DNA of 64,000 bases, taken from NCBI GenBank assembly GCA_041749015.1, contig JBGTCD010000108.1:8082-72081 (forward strand), written 5' to 3'. Position numbers and translations under genes: made by a program. Of the stretch, positions 43,573-52,496 are shown one piece after another (the first letter of the stretch is position 1; each line of letters opens with the position of its first letter). This stretch comes from JBGTCD01 sp041749015. GTDB taxonomy: Bacteria > Bacteroidota > Bacteroidia > Cytophagales > Cyclobacteriaceae. Under the pieces are notes generated by a model. That model did not search any database. It was not told where the DNA came from and was given only the letters and a program-made list of their open reading frames with translations.

Positions 43573-43986
43573 ATGAATAGAATTCAAATTCTGGCTTATT
43601 TATTTATTTTATTATCTGTATTAAAGCTGGGTATGGTATATTATCTTGAACAAATTACTACAAAATCTGAGGAGCTAAGCTTAACTTTTAAAGGAATTAA
43701 ATGGAAAGTTAATGATGCAAAAACTTTTAAAGATTCTTTGATTTATAATGTAAGGTTTCGTCAAAAAGTTTTAGATACTTTATCCTCTGAGAAGAATATT
43801 AATGATGTTATAAATGAAAAAAGAGAAAATGCTAAAGAAGCTATAAAAAGTTTGGAAAATTTGCGAAGTGAGAGAGAAGAAATTAAGACTGAGCTACAAA
43901 AGTATGAAACTTTAGATGTTCTTCTTAACTTCTTTTTTGCGATTAATGGTATATTATTGTTTTACTACTATTTTAAACCCGGTTAA
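43573..43986 (+). CDS. AT-rich orphan: small membrane protein with coiled coil
   Basis: A 137-residue protein of unknown function. A hydrophobic helix at the N-terminus (IQILAYLFILLSVLKLGMVYY) is followed by a charged, heptad-like helix rich in Lys and Glu (KRENAKEAIKSLENLRSERE). A second hydrophobic helix ends the protein (DVLLNFFFAINGILLFYYYF). Codons are strongly AT-ending, unlike the neighbours, and the gene is flanked on both sides by REP-like palindromes. This suggests a recently acquired gene. It has no visible partner. Confidence 0.65.
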   Translation: MNRIQILAYLFILLSVLKLGMVYYLEQITTKSEELSLTFKGIKWKVNDAKTFKDSLIYNVRFRQKVLDTLSSEKNINDVINEKRENAKEAIKSLENLRSEREEIKTELQKYETLDVLLNFFFAINGILLFYYYFKPG

Positions 43987-43996
43987 CCCCAGCTGG

Positions 43997-44015
43997 TGCG
44001 AGCTTGTCGCTCGCA
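43997..44015. repeat. REP-like palindrome (GCGAGC type)
   Basis: TGCGAGC (43997-44003) and GCTCGCA (44009-44015) pair perfectly around TTGTC. It starts 10 bases after the stop of the AT-rich orphan and could also end its transcript, but no T run follows. Confidence 0.6.
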
Positions 44016-44251
44016 TCTGTAGATATTATTCTTACTCAAGCTGTTCGGTGTGTTCCTTCAGGATCACTTCGAACCAATAGACGGCATAATTAATGAAATT
44101 GAGGGTCTGTGACCCGGCTAAGAATAGAGAAAGTTCAGGTGTTGCCTGGGCTTTTTTTGTGAAGCATTCACCTCCTCTTCGGAAGCGTATTATGATGACT
44201 TTACGGTTTCTACCACACATGGGTATTTAGTGCAGTCTGATGACCATCGCC

Positions 44252-44275
44252 TTGGTTCGTGTCCTCACGAACCAA
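44252..44275. repeat. REP-like palindrome (GGTTCGTG type)
   Basis: TTGGTTCGTG (44252-44261) and CACGAACCAA (44266-44275) pair perfectly around TCCT. No gene end is near, so it is not an obvious terminator. Confidence 0.6.
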
Positions 44276-44352
44276 AGGGTGAATTGAAATTGTATTCCAC
44301 CCCCTCGCGCGCTTTTGCAGAGCAAGCGATAAAGTAACAGTTGCTAATCGGA

Positions 44353-44371
44353 TCGTAGCGAGACGCTACGA
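44353..44371. repeat. REP-like palindrome, copy 2
   Basis: Arms TCGTAGCG (44353-44360) and CGCTACGA (44364-44371) pair perfectly around AGA; same family as 43492-43512. A partial third copy (GACGCTACGGCC) follows at about 44381-44392. Confidence 0.7.
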
Positions 44372-44404
44372 CCAGGGAGTGACGCTACGGCCAGTAGGGG
44401 AAAG

Positions 44405-44467
44405 GTCCTGAGTTACACCTGCCTGCCGGTTTACCTGCCGGAGGCATGGCAGGCAGGAACTCAGGAC
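44405..44467. repeat. Long 20-bp stem-loop beyond murQ
   Basis: GTCCTGAGTT (44405-44414) pairs with AACTCAGGAC (44458-44467), and CCTGCCTGCC (44418-44427) with GGCAGGCAGG (44448-44457). This leaves only a three-base bulge and a 20-base loop. It begins 11 bases beyond the murQ stop and may end the murQ transcript, although no T run follows on the minus strand. The inner arms resemble a dispersed palindrome. Confidence 0.65.
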
Positions 44468-44477
44468 AGCTTTATTT

Positions 44478-45284
44478 TTACTTTGAGGGGCTGCCTTCAA
44501 TGGCTGCACGCACGGATCCATGCTTTTGGATGAGTGCTGCGGCTACCTCATACGAAATATCCAAAGATTCCATGACCATTTTGGTGCCACGGTCCAGGAG
44601 CTTGTTGTTGGAAAGCTGCATATCCACCATACGGTTGCCTTTGACCCGACCCAGCCGGATCATGGTGGTGGTGGTGATCATATTGAGAACCAGTTTCTGG
44701 GCAGTGCCGGCTTTCATCCGGGTGCTGCCCGTCACAAATTCAGGGCCTACCACTACTTCTATTGGGTAATTGGCCGCTGCTGCAAGTGGGGTATCTTTAT
44801 TGCAGGTGATGCACCCGGTGGCTACCCCATGGCGGTTGGCATCATTTAAACCTCCGATTACATAGGGGGTAGTTCCTGAGGCTGCAATTCCCACCAGGAT
44901 ATCTTTAGAGGAGATATCATATTTCATCAGGTCTTTCCAGGCTTGTTCCTCATCGTCTTCTGCATGTTCTACTGATTTCCGAATGGCAGCATCACCACCG
45001 GCTATGATGCCGATCACACGGTCCGGAGGCATTCCATAGGTTGGGGGGATTTCGGAGGCATCAAGTATGCCCAGCCTTCCGGAGGTACCTGCACCAATAT
45101 AAAACAGCCTGCCCCCATCAATCATCCGGACTCCTACCTGCTCAATCAAGGCCTCAATCTGGTCAAGGCTTTCTTTGATGGCCATAGGCACAGTCTGATC
45201 CTCCTGGTTCATTCCTTCCAGGATTTCTCTGATGGTCATGTTTTCTAAATTGTCGTATCTGGAAGGGGCTTCAGTTTGGCGCAT
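44478..45284 (-). CDS. murQ: N-acetylmuramic acid 6-phosphate etherase
   Basis: Splits MurNAc-6-phosphate into GlcNAc-6-phosphate and D-lactate, the key step in using MurNAc. The 268-residue SIS-domain protein has FYIGAGTSGRLGILDASEIP, the sugar-phosphate loop, and IAGGDAAIRKSVEHAEDDEE with the catalytic Glu region. VVVGPEFVTGSTRMKAGTAQ is also present. Length is slightly under the usual 295-300, with a compact C-terminus. It follows the MurK-like kinase and a small secreted protein on the same strand. Confidence 0.96.
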   Translation of the reverse strand: MRQTEAPSRYDNLENMTIREILEGMNQEDQTVPMAIKESLDQIEALIEQVGVRMIDGGRLFYIGAGTSGRLGILDASEIPPTYGMPPDRVIGIIAGGDAAIRKSVEHAEDDEEQAWKDLMKYDISSKDILVGIAASGTTPYVIGGLNDANRHGVATGCITCNKDTPLAAAANYPIEVVVGPEFVTGSTRMKAGTAQKLVLNMITTTTMIRLGRVKGNRMVDMQLSNNKLLDRGTKMVMESLDISYEVAAALIQKHGSVRAAIEGSPSK

Positions 45285-45344
45285 GGGATTGATTTATAAC
45301 CTTCTATTTTTGATCTGGATTCTTAGTTGTTAGTTTATATTTGA

Positions 45345-45791
45345 TCATTTCAGCACATATCGGGCATAGGTATGGCATACCTCATCCCTGCTTAAGTATT
45401 CAAGAACATACTTCCGGTTTTCCGGTTTCCTCGATGCCTCATACACCTCACTATGATTTTTTTTGATCCGGGCTTCGCAATCTGTAGCTTTTTTATAAAT
45501 GGGCTCAAGCTTGCCGCTTATCTGTGTCCACCGCTCTTGCTGCTGCCCTGGATCAAGATGATTCAGGCTTCTTCTGTAGAGATCCAGGCCCTGCTGTGGT
45601 CCGTACTTTGCTATGTTTTCAATGATTTGGAGGAGTTCTTCATCCTCTATGGGATTAATGATTTCTTTTAGGCAACTGCAGGCTTCATCAGCAAGCTGTT
45701 CCAGCTTATAGGGATCAGCATCCTGACTCTGAGCCATTGACCCGCTCAGGTAGGCTACCATCATTAAAATTATTATTCTCCGGACTTTCAT
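45345..45791 (-). CDS. Small secreted Cys-containing hypothetical protein
   Basis: A 148-residue protein with a signal peptide (RIIILMMVAYLSGSMAQSQ) and a mature helical, charged domain holding four Cys (ACSCLKE near the start, DCEARIKK mid-way and VCHTYARYVLK at the end). I do not recognise the family. Its ATG overlaps the end of the MurK-like gene by four bases (ATGA) and murQ lies 60 bases on. A role in the periplasm linked to amino-sugar use is possible but unproven. Confidence 0.7.
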   Translation of the reverse strand: MKVRRIIILMMVAYLSGSMAQSQDADPYKLEQLADEACSCLKEIINPIEDEELLQIIENIAKYGPQQGLDLYRRSLNHLDPGQQQERWTQISGKLEPIYKKATDCEARIKKNHSEVYEASRKPENRKYVLEYLSRDEVCHTYARYVLK

Positions 45792-46639
45792 AATGAATTT
45801 GTTTTTGGCATATGATACAGGGTCAGCCCGGCTATAGGAGACTCCAGGATATTCCCTACACGCAAGCCTTTATCCTGCGCCACTTGCCGGATCAGATTGC
45901 CGAAATAAAAGGCAATGCTGCCGGTAAAGTGAATCATGTGTTTTTCAGGCTCAGGGTATTTCATAACATTTTTTTCAAAAAATAAATTGAACCTGTCATA
46001 ACCCATTTTATAAATCCATGGGTCATCCAGTTGCTGAAAAATGAATTTTCCAAAGCTTGCAAGGTAGGCTGAGGGTGCAGGCTCCTGATATACTTTGCTG
46101 AGGATGATATCCCTGTCGAGTTCAAATCTCTTATTAAATCTTGCTGCGATTTTTTCCGGTGCTTCCTCCCTGAGCCAGGCGGCAACGAATGTTTTGCCCA
46201 GGTCGGCCCCACTGCCCTCATCACCGAGAATATACCCCAGAGAAACGGCATTTTGAATAATCTCTTTCCCATCGTAAAGGCAGCTATTGGCACCAGTGCC
46301 CAGGATACAAGTGATGCCTGGTTGGTCCAGGCAAAGGGCTCTGGCAGCAGCCAACAGATCATTGCTTACCTGTATTGCTGCACCAGGAATTTTGCTTTTA
46401 ATCGTCTGGGTAGTGGTATGAATATTATTTTCCGAAGAAATGCCTGCCCCGTAAAAATAAACTTCCTGAATTGGACTGCTTATTTGAGGTAAAATTTCAT
46501 TCTCAAGGATCTGCTCCAGGACCTCCTTTTTGTGCAGGTAAGGGTTAAAACCAGAAGATTTAAATTGGCTTATAGTGGCATCCTTATGAAGAAGTCTCCA
46601 ATCCGTTTTTGTGCCGCCGCTATCTGCTATAAGGATCAT
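45788..46639 (-). CDS. murK: BadF/BcrA-family sugar kinase, probable MurK (MurNAc/GlcNAc kinase)
   Basis: A 283-residue ASKHA kinase of the BadF/BadG/BcrA/BcrD family. Phosphate-1 motif DSGGTKTDWRLL is at residues 6-17; phosphate-2 CILGTGANSCLYDG, then LGYILGDEGSGADLGK. MurK of Clostridium and Tannerella, from this same family, phosphorylates MurNAc (and GlcNAc) at O6. Standing directly upstream of murQ, this gene would make its substrate. A GlcNAc kinase role is the alternative. It is the first gene of the unit, with a 16-bp palindrome 30 bases before its start. Confidence 0.82.
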   Translation of the reverse strand: MILIADSGGTKTDWRLLHKDATISQFKSSGFNPYLHKKEVLEQILENEILPQISSPIQEVYFYGAGISSENNIHTTTQTIKSKIPGAAIQVSNDLLAAARALCLDQPGITCILGTGANSCLYDGKEIIQNAVSLGYILGDEGSGADLGKTFVAAWLREEAPEKIAARFNKRFELDRDIILSKVYQEPAPSAYLASFGKFIFQQLDDPWIYKMGYDRFNLFFEKNVMKYPEPEKHMIHFTGSIAFYFGNLIRQVAQDKGLRVGNILESPIAGLTLYHMPKTNSL

Positions 46640-46668
46640 GAAGAGTTTTATCAGTATTTTAAATACCT

Positions 46669-46684
46669 ATTAATTTAAATTAAT
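46669..46684. promoter_or_regulatory. 16-bp perfect palindrome upstream of the MurK-like gene
   Basis: ATTAATTTAAATTAAT is fully self-complementary and lies in the 70-base gap between the DeoR-family gene and the kinase start. A second, imperfect one (CTAATT, four bases, AATTAG) covers the DeoR stop at 46706-46721. Either could bind a regulator, but AT-rich palindromes also arise by chance. Confidence 0.35.
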
Positions 46685-46709
46685 GCAACAGGCGCAAAAT
46701 TTCTTCTAA

Positions 46710-47474
46710 TTAATAAATTAGGACACCCTTTTTATTGAATTCCCTGACGCGATCATCTTCCGGGTCGAGCTCTGTGATCAGGCCATGGATATTTTCTGTG
46801 TTTTCCACGAGATATCTTTGGGCTGTACCAATTTTAGAAGAGGTAGATAATAAAATAGTTTTTTCAGAAATGCTGATCATGGCCTTTTTGATGTGTGCTA
46901 CTTCCCAGTCAATTTCAGTAAGACCGGCCTTAAAATCCAAACCACTGACACCCATAAAACAATAGTCTGCCCTGATCTCATTGATCGAGCTAATCACATC
47001 CATCCCTATCGTTACCTGGGCACTTTTATGCATCTTTCCGCCGATAAATATGAGCTCAATATTGGGATGCTCGGTGAGTTGCATGGCTATGGGGAGGCTG
47101 TAAGTGTACACGGTCGCCGTAATTTCATCTGGAATGCACCGCGCCAGCACCAGATTGGTGGTACCCCCACTCATTAAAATCACTGATTGTTGCTTAATTA
47201 AATCGATAGCTTTATGGGCTACAATATTTTTTAAATCGTAATCTAATATCTCTTCTTTTTGGTAATGAAACAGGTGATGGCTCGTAGCCAGGGCACCGCC
47301 ATGTACCTTGAGTATTTGACCACTTTTTGATAGTTCGCGCAAATCTCTCCTTATAGTATCTTCCGATACATGTAATTCCAGGCTCAACTCCGAAGAAACA
47401 ACCTTCTTGCTGTTCTGGAGTTTCTGAAGAATTAAATCATGCCTTTCTTGTCTGAGCATGGGCGAAGTCTGCAT
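46710..47474 (-). CDS. DeoR/GlpR-family transcriptional regulator (left copy)
   Basis: A 254-residue repressor of the DeoR family, usually releasing DNA when a sugar phosphate binds. The N-terminal helix-turn-helix contains SSELSLELHVSEDTIRRDLR and LKVHGGA; the sugar-phosphate domain has VILMSGGTTNLVLAR, LIFIGGKMHKSAQVTIG and AGLTEIDWEVAHIKKAMI. The start at 47474 (MQTSPMLRQERHDL) is preferred to 47525. It lies between the murK-murQ unit and the divergent SusC operon and may control both. A close relative lies at 62335-63084. Confidence 0.9.
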   Translation of the reverse strand: MQTSPMLRQERHDLILQKLQNSKKVVSSELSLELHVSEDTIRRDLRELSKSGQILKVHGGALATSHHLFHYQKEEILDYDLKNIVAHKAIDLIKQQSVILMSGGTTNLVLARCIPDEITATVYTYSLPIAMQLTEHPNIELIFIGGKMHKSAQVTIGMDVISSINEIRADYCFMGVSGLDFKAGLTEIDWEVAHIKKAMISISEKTILLSTSSKIGTAQRYLVENTENIHGLITELDPEDDRVREFNKKGVLIY

Positions 47475-47827
47475 TTTTTTACTTGATTCTGCCCGAAATC
47501 TAATAATTTCAGGCCTACACGACAATACAAATTTGATTTATATTCTAAAAAGGGCATTAGAGGCAATTTTTTCACTATTTTTATAGCTGGTTTCTGAATT
47601 TGATGGAACCATCCTCAGAAAAAATCTGCCGGTTTAATTTATTTTCTGAGGTATCTCGTCATTAAAACTGCTAAATCAAGAAAAAAAACGCATTATTTGC
47701 CGTTAATTCTTCGGATTTTTCGTAAAATATACCCGATTTAAATATTTTTTTACGTGAATTTGCATGATTTTGTTTGGTTTTAGTTTTTTTGTTTTCTACT
47801 TTAGATTTCCGTTTTAAATTTTGACTT
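47475..47827. promoter_or_regulatory. Divergent control region between deoR and susC
   Basis: 353 AT-rich bases without a gene. A perfect 10-bp inverted repeat, CCTCAGAAAA (47613-47622) and TTTTCTGAGG (47642-47651), lies near the middle with a 19-base loop. A possible SusC promoter is TTTG at 47773-47776, 20 bases, then TACTTTAG at 47797-47804, one mismatch from TAnnTTTG. A short imperfect repeat (GAAAT/ATTTC) lies just before the deoR start. These are the best places to look for DeoR binding sites. Confidence 0.45.
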
Positions 47828-50800
47828 ATGAACCGTATTGTACCACTACTGCTTTTCATATCGATCCTGGTCTCTTTTACGACCCAAAAGGCTGATGCTC
47901 AGGATATGATTAGGGGTACCATTAAGGATCAAAAAACTAATGAGCCTCTGGTCGGAGTCACGGTCATGATCAAGGGCACCACCCGCGGGGTGATTTCGGA
48001 TATAGACGGGGCTTATACCTTAGATGTTTCTGGTATTACTAAGCCCAGGGTTACCTTTAGTTATATCGGGTATAAATCAAGAGAAGTCGAAATAAAGGGC
48101 CAAAGTGTGGTTGATATTTTATTGTCAGAAGATTTTACAGAATTGCAGGAATTTGTAGTGACTGCCTTTGGGGTGGAGACGGAGAAAAAATCCATCAATT
48201 ACGCTGTCCAGGAAGTAAAGGGCCAGGAAATTCAAAGGTCGGGTCAGAATAATGTGATTAATGCCCTTCAAGGTAAGGTGGCAGGCACCCAAATTACCAA
48301 CTCAAGCGGATCGCCAGGGTCAAGCAGTCACATCCTGATTCGCGGTGCTAATTCCATATCCGAATCTACTATTAACCAACCATTATTTATAGTGGACGGA
48401 ATTCCTATTGATAATACTGTTGCATTTGGAGGAATCAATAGGGGTTTTGATATCAACCCAAATGATATTGAATCCATAACCGTCCTTAAAAGCGGAGCGG
48501 CCTCAGCTTTATATGGTTCCGAAGCGGCCAATGGTGCCATAATTATTACTACAAAAAGAGGCAAAGCAGGCGTCACTTCAGTAACCTACTCTTCCACTTT
48601 TTCAATGGAGCAAGCTTTTAGAATTACTCCAAAACAACATTCCTTTAAACAAGGTAACGTGGGAGTGTTTGATCCTCAAAGTCAGGCCAACTGGGGGCCC
48701 CAGGTGCTCCCTGGAGACCCTACCTTTGATAATGTCAATAATTTTCTAAGAACAGGTTCAGTACAAAAACACGATATATCCCTCACCACCGGATCAGAAA
48801 AGTCCAGCCTTTTGGCATCGGTAAATTACCTTGATCATCAGGGGATACATCCTGCTGAGGCATTAAGCAGGTTTGGCTTATTTGTAAAAGGGGAGAATAA
48901 AATTAGTGAAAAGTTGTCCCTTGAAACCTCTCTTAATTACATCAAAACTAATAACTCCAGGGCACCGTTTGGAAATATGATTAATGCATATTTGTGGCCT
49001 ATTAATGATGATATGTCGATAAGTCGAAATCCGGACGGCACGAAAAGATGGTTGATTGACCGCCCGGATGGTCAGGAGTGGAGCCAGCGAGAAAATCCCC
49101 ATTGGGCGGCAAATAATAATAGTATAAAAGATGAGGTGGATAGAATAATAGCCTTATCTACACTGAGGTATAGTATTAGTGATAATTTGAATTTGACATA
49201 TCGTTTGGGTGCTGATATTTCCAATTTTCACTACAAGCAGATCACCAGACCTGGTAGTGCCGGGACTGAAGAGCTTTTCAGCGGAGTCATTACAGAGGCG
49301 GATCGGTATTCTGATAAGATTACTTCTACTCTGCTTTTAGAATTCGAAAAGAACCTCACCGAAAAGATTCAAATATCGGCGTTGGTGGGACACAACGCTC
49401 AATGGGATAACGCCAGAAGTACGACCATAAGGGGAACGGGATACCGAAATCCAAATCTTGATAATATTAATAATCTATCTATCTTTTTTCCGGATCCATC
49501 TCAAGGTATTTTGAGAAGAAGGATTGTTGGGGCGTTTACGGATGTGAGGGTCAATTATGATGGGATCGTATACTTAGGGGCTACGGCAAGAAATGATTGG
49601 TCCTCTACCTTGGGGTTTGATTTCCAGGGCTATTTTTATCCTTCGGTTAATCTTGGAGTTGTTTTTTCTGAGTTTTTAAATTCACAAAGTATTCTCAGTT
49701 TTGGAAAGGTTCGGGCCAGCTATGCAGCAATTGGGAAAGATGCCAGGCCTGGTCAGACCATAACTGTTTTACAACCTTTTGCGGGAATAGGTGGTGGTTT
49801 CCGTGCTAGTCCATTTGCAGGTAATCCCAATCTGGCGCCTGAAATTAGCTCAGAATTGGAAATTGGAACCAACCTTATTTTTTATAATGGGAAGATGAAA
49901 TTAGACGTTGCTTATTATAATATGGTTAGCGACGGCATGATTATCCAATCCAGAGTTTCACCAGCCTCCGGAGGTATTTTACTGACCTTCAATGCTGGCT
50001 CAGTAAGAAACAGAGGAGTGGAAATAATGGCAGATTTTGAGCTATTTAGCCAGAATGATTTTCAGTGGAATTTATTGGCCAATATATCAGGCAACCGGTC
50101 CAGAGTAGTAGACTTACCTAGTTTTGTTTCCAGATTACCGGTTACTCCAGGCCAGCTAATTTCATCAGCCCGCCCGATTTCGATATTAGGAGAGCCCCTT
50201 CTGGGTATTGAAGGGACTACCTATTTATACAACGAATTTGGGCAATTAGTGGTAGATGAGAATGGGGTACCACGAATTGGCACTTATTTACGCGATGAAG
50301 ATGGAAATTTTGTCCTTAATAGTGACGGAACCAGAGCCACTGACCCCACTAGGGTCAATCTTGGTAACAGAGAGCCTTTAGCTATTATTGGCATCACCAA
50401 TTCATTTATGTATAAAAACTTTGATCTATCCTTTATGTTTGACATTAGAATTGGTGGAGATGTCCTAAATGCTGCCAATGCCACTATGATAGGCAATGGT
50501 TCCTCAGGATATTTGGAGGACTATCGCAATCGGGAAACCACTTTCAATGCTGTGGTGGAGCAAGAGGGTGGGGTCTTTACACCTAATACCGAATCGGTTA
50601 TCTTAAACCAAAGCTTTTTTGCAACATCTTACACACCTGTAGGCAGCAACTTCGTGGAAGATGCTACCTGGGCACGATTGAGATACATGTCAATTGGATA
50701 TAACCTTCCTCAAAGTATTGCAGAGTCTTTAAGGATAAAAAATATTCATGTTTCAGTCACAGGAAGGAATTTATTACTGTTTACAAAGTATTCTGGTGGC

Positions 50801-50917
50801 GACCCGGAAGTAAATTATGCCGGAGCAGGGGTAGGTGGTTCGGGCACGGTTGGTCTGGATTACTTTAATGTGCCTCAGGTACAGGGATTTGATTTAAATA
50901 TCAGGGCCAGCTTCTAA
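47828..50917 (+). CDS. SusC/RagA-family TonB-linked outer membrane transporter
   Basis: A 1,029-residue outer-membrane importer that forms the barrel under a SusD lid. A signal peptide (VPLLLFISILVSFTTQKADA) is followed by a carboxypeptidase-regulatory-like domain (IRGTIKDQKTNEPLVGVTV). The plug follows, with NALQGKVAGTQITNSSGSPG and the segment LKSGAASALYGSEAANGAII, then the barrel ending in an aromatic C-terminus (GFDLNIRASF). It starts the SusC-SusD-lipoprotein-PKD operon. The likely substrate, judged from neighbours, is an amino-sugar oligosaccharide. Confidence 0.95.
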   Translation: MNRIVPLLLFISILVSFTTQKADAQDMIRGTIKDQKTNEPLVGVTVMIKGTTRGVISDIDGAYTLDVSGITKPRVTFSYIGYKSREVEIKGQSVVDILLSEDFTELQEFVVTAFGVETEKKSINYAVQEVKGQEIQRSGQNNVINALQGKVAGTQITNSSGSPGSSSHILIRGANSISESTINQPLFIVDGIPIDNTVAFGGINRGFDINPNDIESITVLKSGAASALYGSEAANGAIIITTKRGKAGVTSVTYSSTFSMEQAFRITPKQHSFKQGNVGVFDPQSQANWGPQVLPGDPTFDNVNNFLRTGSVQKHDISLTTGSEKSSLLASVNYLDHQGIHPAEALSRFGLFVKGENKISEKLSLETSLNYIKTNNSRAPFGNMINAYLWPINDDMSISRNPDGTKRWLIDRPDGQEWSQRENPHWAANNNSIKDEVDRIIALSTLRYSISDNLNLTYRLGADISNFHYKQITRPGSAGTEELFSGVITEADRYSDKITSTLLLEFEKNLTEKIQISALVGHNAQWDNARSTTIRGTGYRNPNLDNINNLSIFFPDPSQGILRRRIVGAFTDVRVNYDGIVYLGATARNDWSSTLGFDFQGYFYPSVNLGVVFSEFLNSQSILSFGKVRASYAAIGKDARPGQTITVLQPFAGIGGGFRASPFAGNPNLAPEISSELEIGTNLIFYNGKMKLDVAYYNMVSDGMIIQSRVSPASGGILLTFNAGSVRNRGVEIMADFELFSQNDFQWNLLANISGNRSRVVDLPSFVSRLPVTPGQLISSARPISILGEPLLGIEGTTYLYNEFGQLVVDENGVPRIGTYLRDEDGNFVLNSDGTRATDPTRVNLGNREPLAIIGITNSFMYKNFDLSFMFDIRIGGDVLNAANATMIGNGSSGYLEDYRNRETTFNAVVEQEGGVFTPNTESVILNQSFFATSYTPVGSNFVEDATWARLRYMSIGYNLPQSIAESLRIKNIHVSVTGRNLLLFTKYSGGDPEVNYAGAGVGGSGTVGLDYFNVPQVQGFDLNIRASF

Positions 50918-50987
50918 TTTAGATTTGTTTGAATGGCTATATGGTGTTAAATTAGGATAAAATGATATTCAAAAAAATATAATAACC

Positions 50988-52481
50988 ATGAAAAAGTTAT
51001 CACTAGTATTGGCTTTGATTTTTTTAGTGAATTTTGGGTGCGATGACTTTCTGGATGTGAACCTCAGTGAGGACAGCCCAACAACAAGCACCCCTAATTT
51101 TTTGCTTCCAGCTGTAATTTCTAACACTGCAACCAGTGTATTTGACCATGGCGATGAGCTGGCCTATGTGACTCAGCAATTAGCCACATTCAGTGGATTT
51201 GATAAGTACAAAGATCGTTGGGATTATGTCACGGCCAATAGAGTAAAGCAATGGAGAAGACATTACTTTGACATTGGAAAAAATATTTTTAACACTATCG
51301 AAGCAGCAGAAAGGGAAGAGGCGACAAATTATATAGGTATTAGTAAAATTCTTTTCGCATTCTCTACTCTCAGAACTACCGCCATGTTTGGGGATATGCC
51401 CTTTTTTGAGGCCATAACAAATAACCCATCTCCAAAATACGATGATCAGGCTGTAATCTATGGTGAGGTGCTTAAACTATTGGAGGAAGGCATTACCCTT
51501 TTAGAAAACACCAACCCTGCAACCGTATGGCCTCTTACTGCTAAGGAAGATAATGTATATGGTGGCAATCTGGAACATTGGATTCGCTTTGCTTATGCTG
51601 TTAAAGCCAGAGCCCTGTTACATTATACGCCAAATATTAACCAAAATTACGCTGATATAATTGCAGCTGCCAATACCGCCTTAAATGGATGGGAGGATGC
51701 AGCATTTGACTATTCTGTTGGTGGTGGTAATCCCTTGCAGACTAACCAGTTTGGTGAATCACAGGCAAGACCTGAGTGGGATTTTGCTCAGAATACTTAT
51801 GGCACCAGCGCTCCAACACCATTTTTCTTAGAAGAAGTACTCAAATATGATTCTGAAAATCATATAATTGGTGACCCCAGAATCAGCTATCTGATGGAGC
51901 CTAATTCGGAGGGCCATTTTCTTTCTATTATGCCTTCGGTAGGAAAAGTGCCTACAATTCTTAATGAGGATTATCCCAACCTTTATGGCTCTTACATTAC
52001 CCGTGATAATGCACCACTTTATTTTTTCAGAGCAGAGGAGTTACATTTCATTTTAGCAGAGGCTTATTTTCAAAGTGAGGATAAGCCAAATGCTTACCAG
52101 GCATTTATCGAGGGCATTACTATAAATATGGACAGGGCAGGAGTACCGGCTTCCGAAAGAACTGATTTCCTTGCCAGTGAGCATATCCCTCAAAATGCAA
52201 ATGAACTGCTGCTCCGGGATATTATGATGCAAAAGCATGTTGCCTTATGGCTAGAGGGGGAGGTATGGACTGACATGAGAAGATACAGATGGAGCAATCA
52301 GATATACCTTGGATTGCAGCAACCACCAAATCTGGAATTCTACTGGAATGATGGGGAATTTCTGGAGCGGTTTCCTTATGATACAGAAACTGAGGAAATA
52401 TACAACAAACCGGAACTCGACCGTCTTGGAGCTTACCAAAATCCACAGTGGTTAAAGAAACCAATGATTTGGGCTGAATAA
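50988..52481 (+). CDS. SusD/RagB-family surface lipoprotein
   Basis: A 497-residue glycan-binding lid for the SusC transporter. The leader MKKLSLVLALIFLVNFGC gives a lipobox Cys at residue 18, followed by an acidic DDFLDVN export signal. The helical SusD-like core includes HWIRFAYAVKARALLHYTP, RAEELHFILAEAYFQSEDKP, and near the end QKHVALWLEGEVWTDMRRY. It is of the SusD-like type seen in many polysaccharide loci. It follows susC after 70 bases. Confidence 0.93.
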   Translation: MKKLSLVLALIFLVNFGCDDFLDVNLSEDSPTTSTPNFLLPAVISNTATSVFDHGDELAYVTQQLATFSGFDKYKDRWDYVTANRVKQWRRHYFDIGKNIFNTIEAAEREEATNYIGISKILFAFSTLRTTAMFGDMPFFEAITNNPSPKYDDQAVIYGEVLKLLEEGITLLENTNPATVWPLTAKEDNVYGGNLEHWIRFAYAVKARALLHYTPNINQNYADIIAAANTALNGWEDAAFDYSVGGGNPLQTNQFGESQARPEWDFAQNTYGTSAPTPFFLEEVLKYDSENHIIGDPRISYLMEPNSEGHFLSIMPSVGKVPTILNEDYPNLYGSYITRDNAPLYFFRAEELHFILAEAYFQSEDKPNAYQAFIEGITINMDRAGVPASERTDFLASEHIPQNANELLLRDIMMQKHVALWLEGEVWTDMRRYRWSNQIYLGLQQPPNLEFYWNDGEFLERFPYDTETEEIYNKPELDRLGAYQNPQWLKKPMIWAE

Positions 52482-52496
52482 AATAAAGTTTTGAAT

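Larger units (their letters stand above)
43987..44477. other. Palindrome-rich intergenic region before murQ
   Basis: 491 bases between the AT-rich orphan and the murQ stop. It holds four palindromic elements (listed separately at 43997, 44252, 44353 and 44405) plus a partial copy of the GACGCTACG element at 44379-44392. A 62-codon minus-strand frame at 44032-44220 is open but has no supporting feature. Confidence 0.7.

Noticed and set aside
44032..44220. Small minus-strand gene of 62 codons
   Set aside because: No hydrophobic or domain feature, no promoter, and it lies among palindromic repeats; no support beyond an open frame.
47671..47859. Minus-strand gene of 62 codons over the susC start
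   Set aside because: Lys/Asn-rich product expected from AT-rich DNA; overlaps the susC start and its likely promoter.
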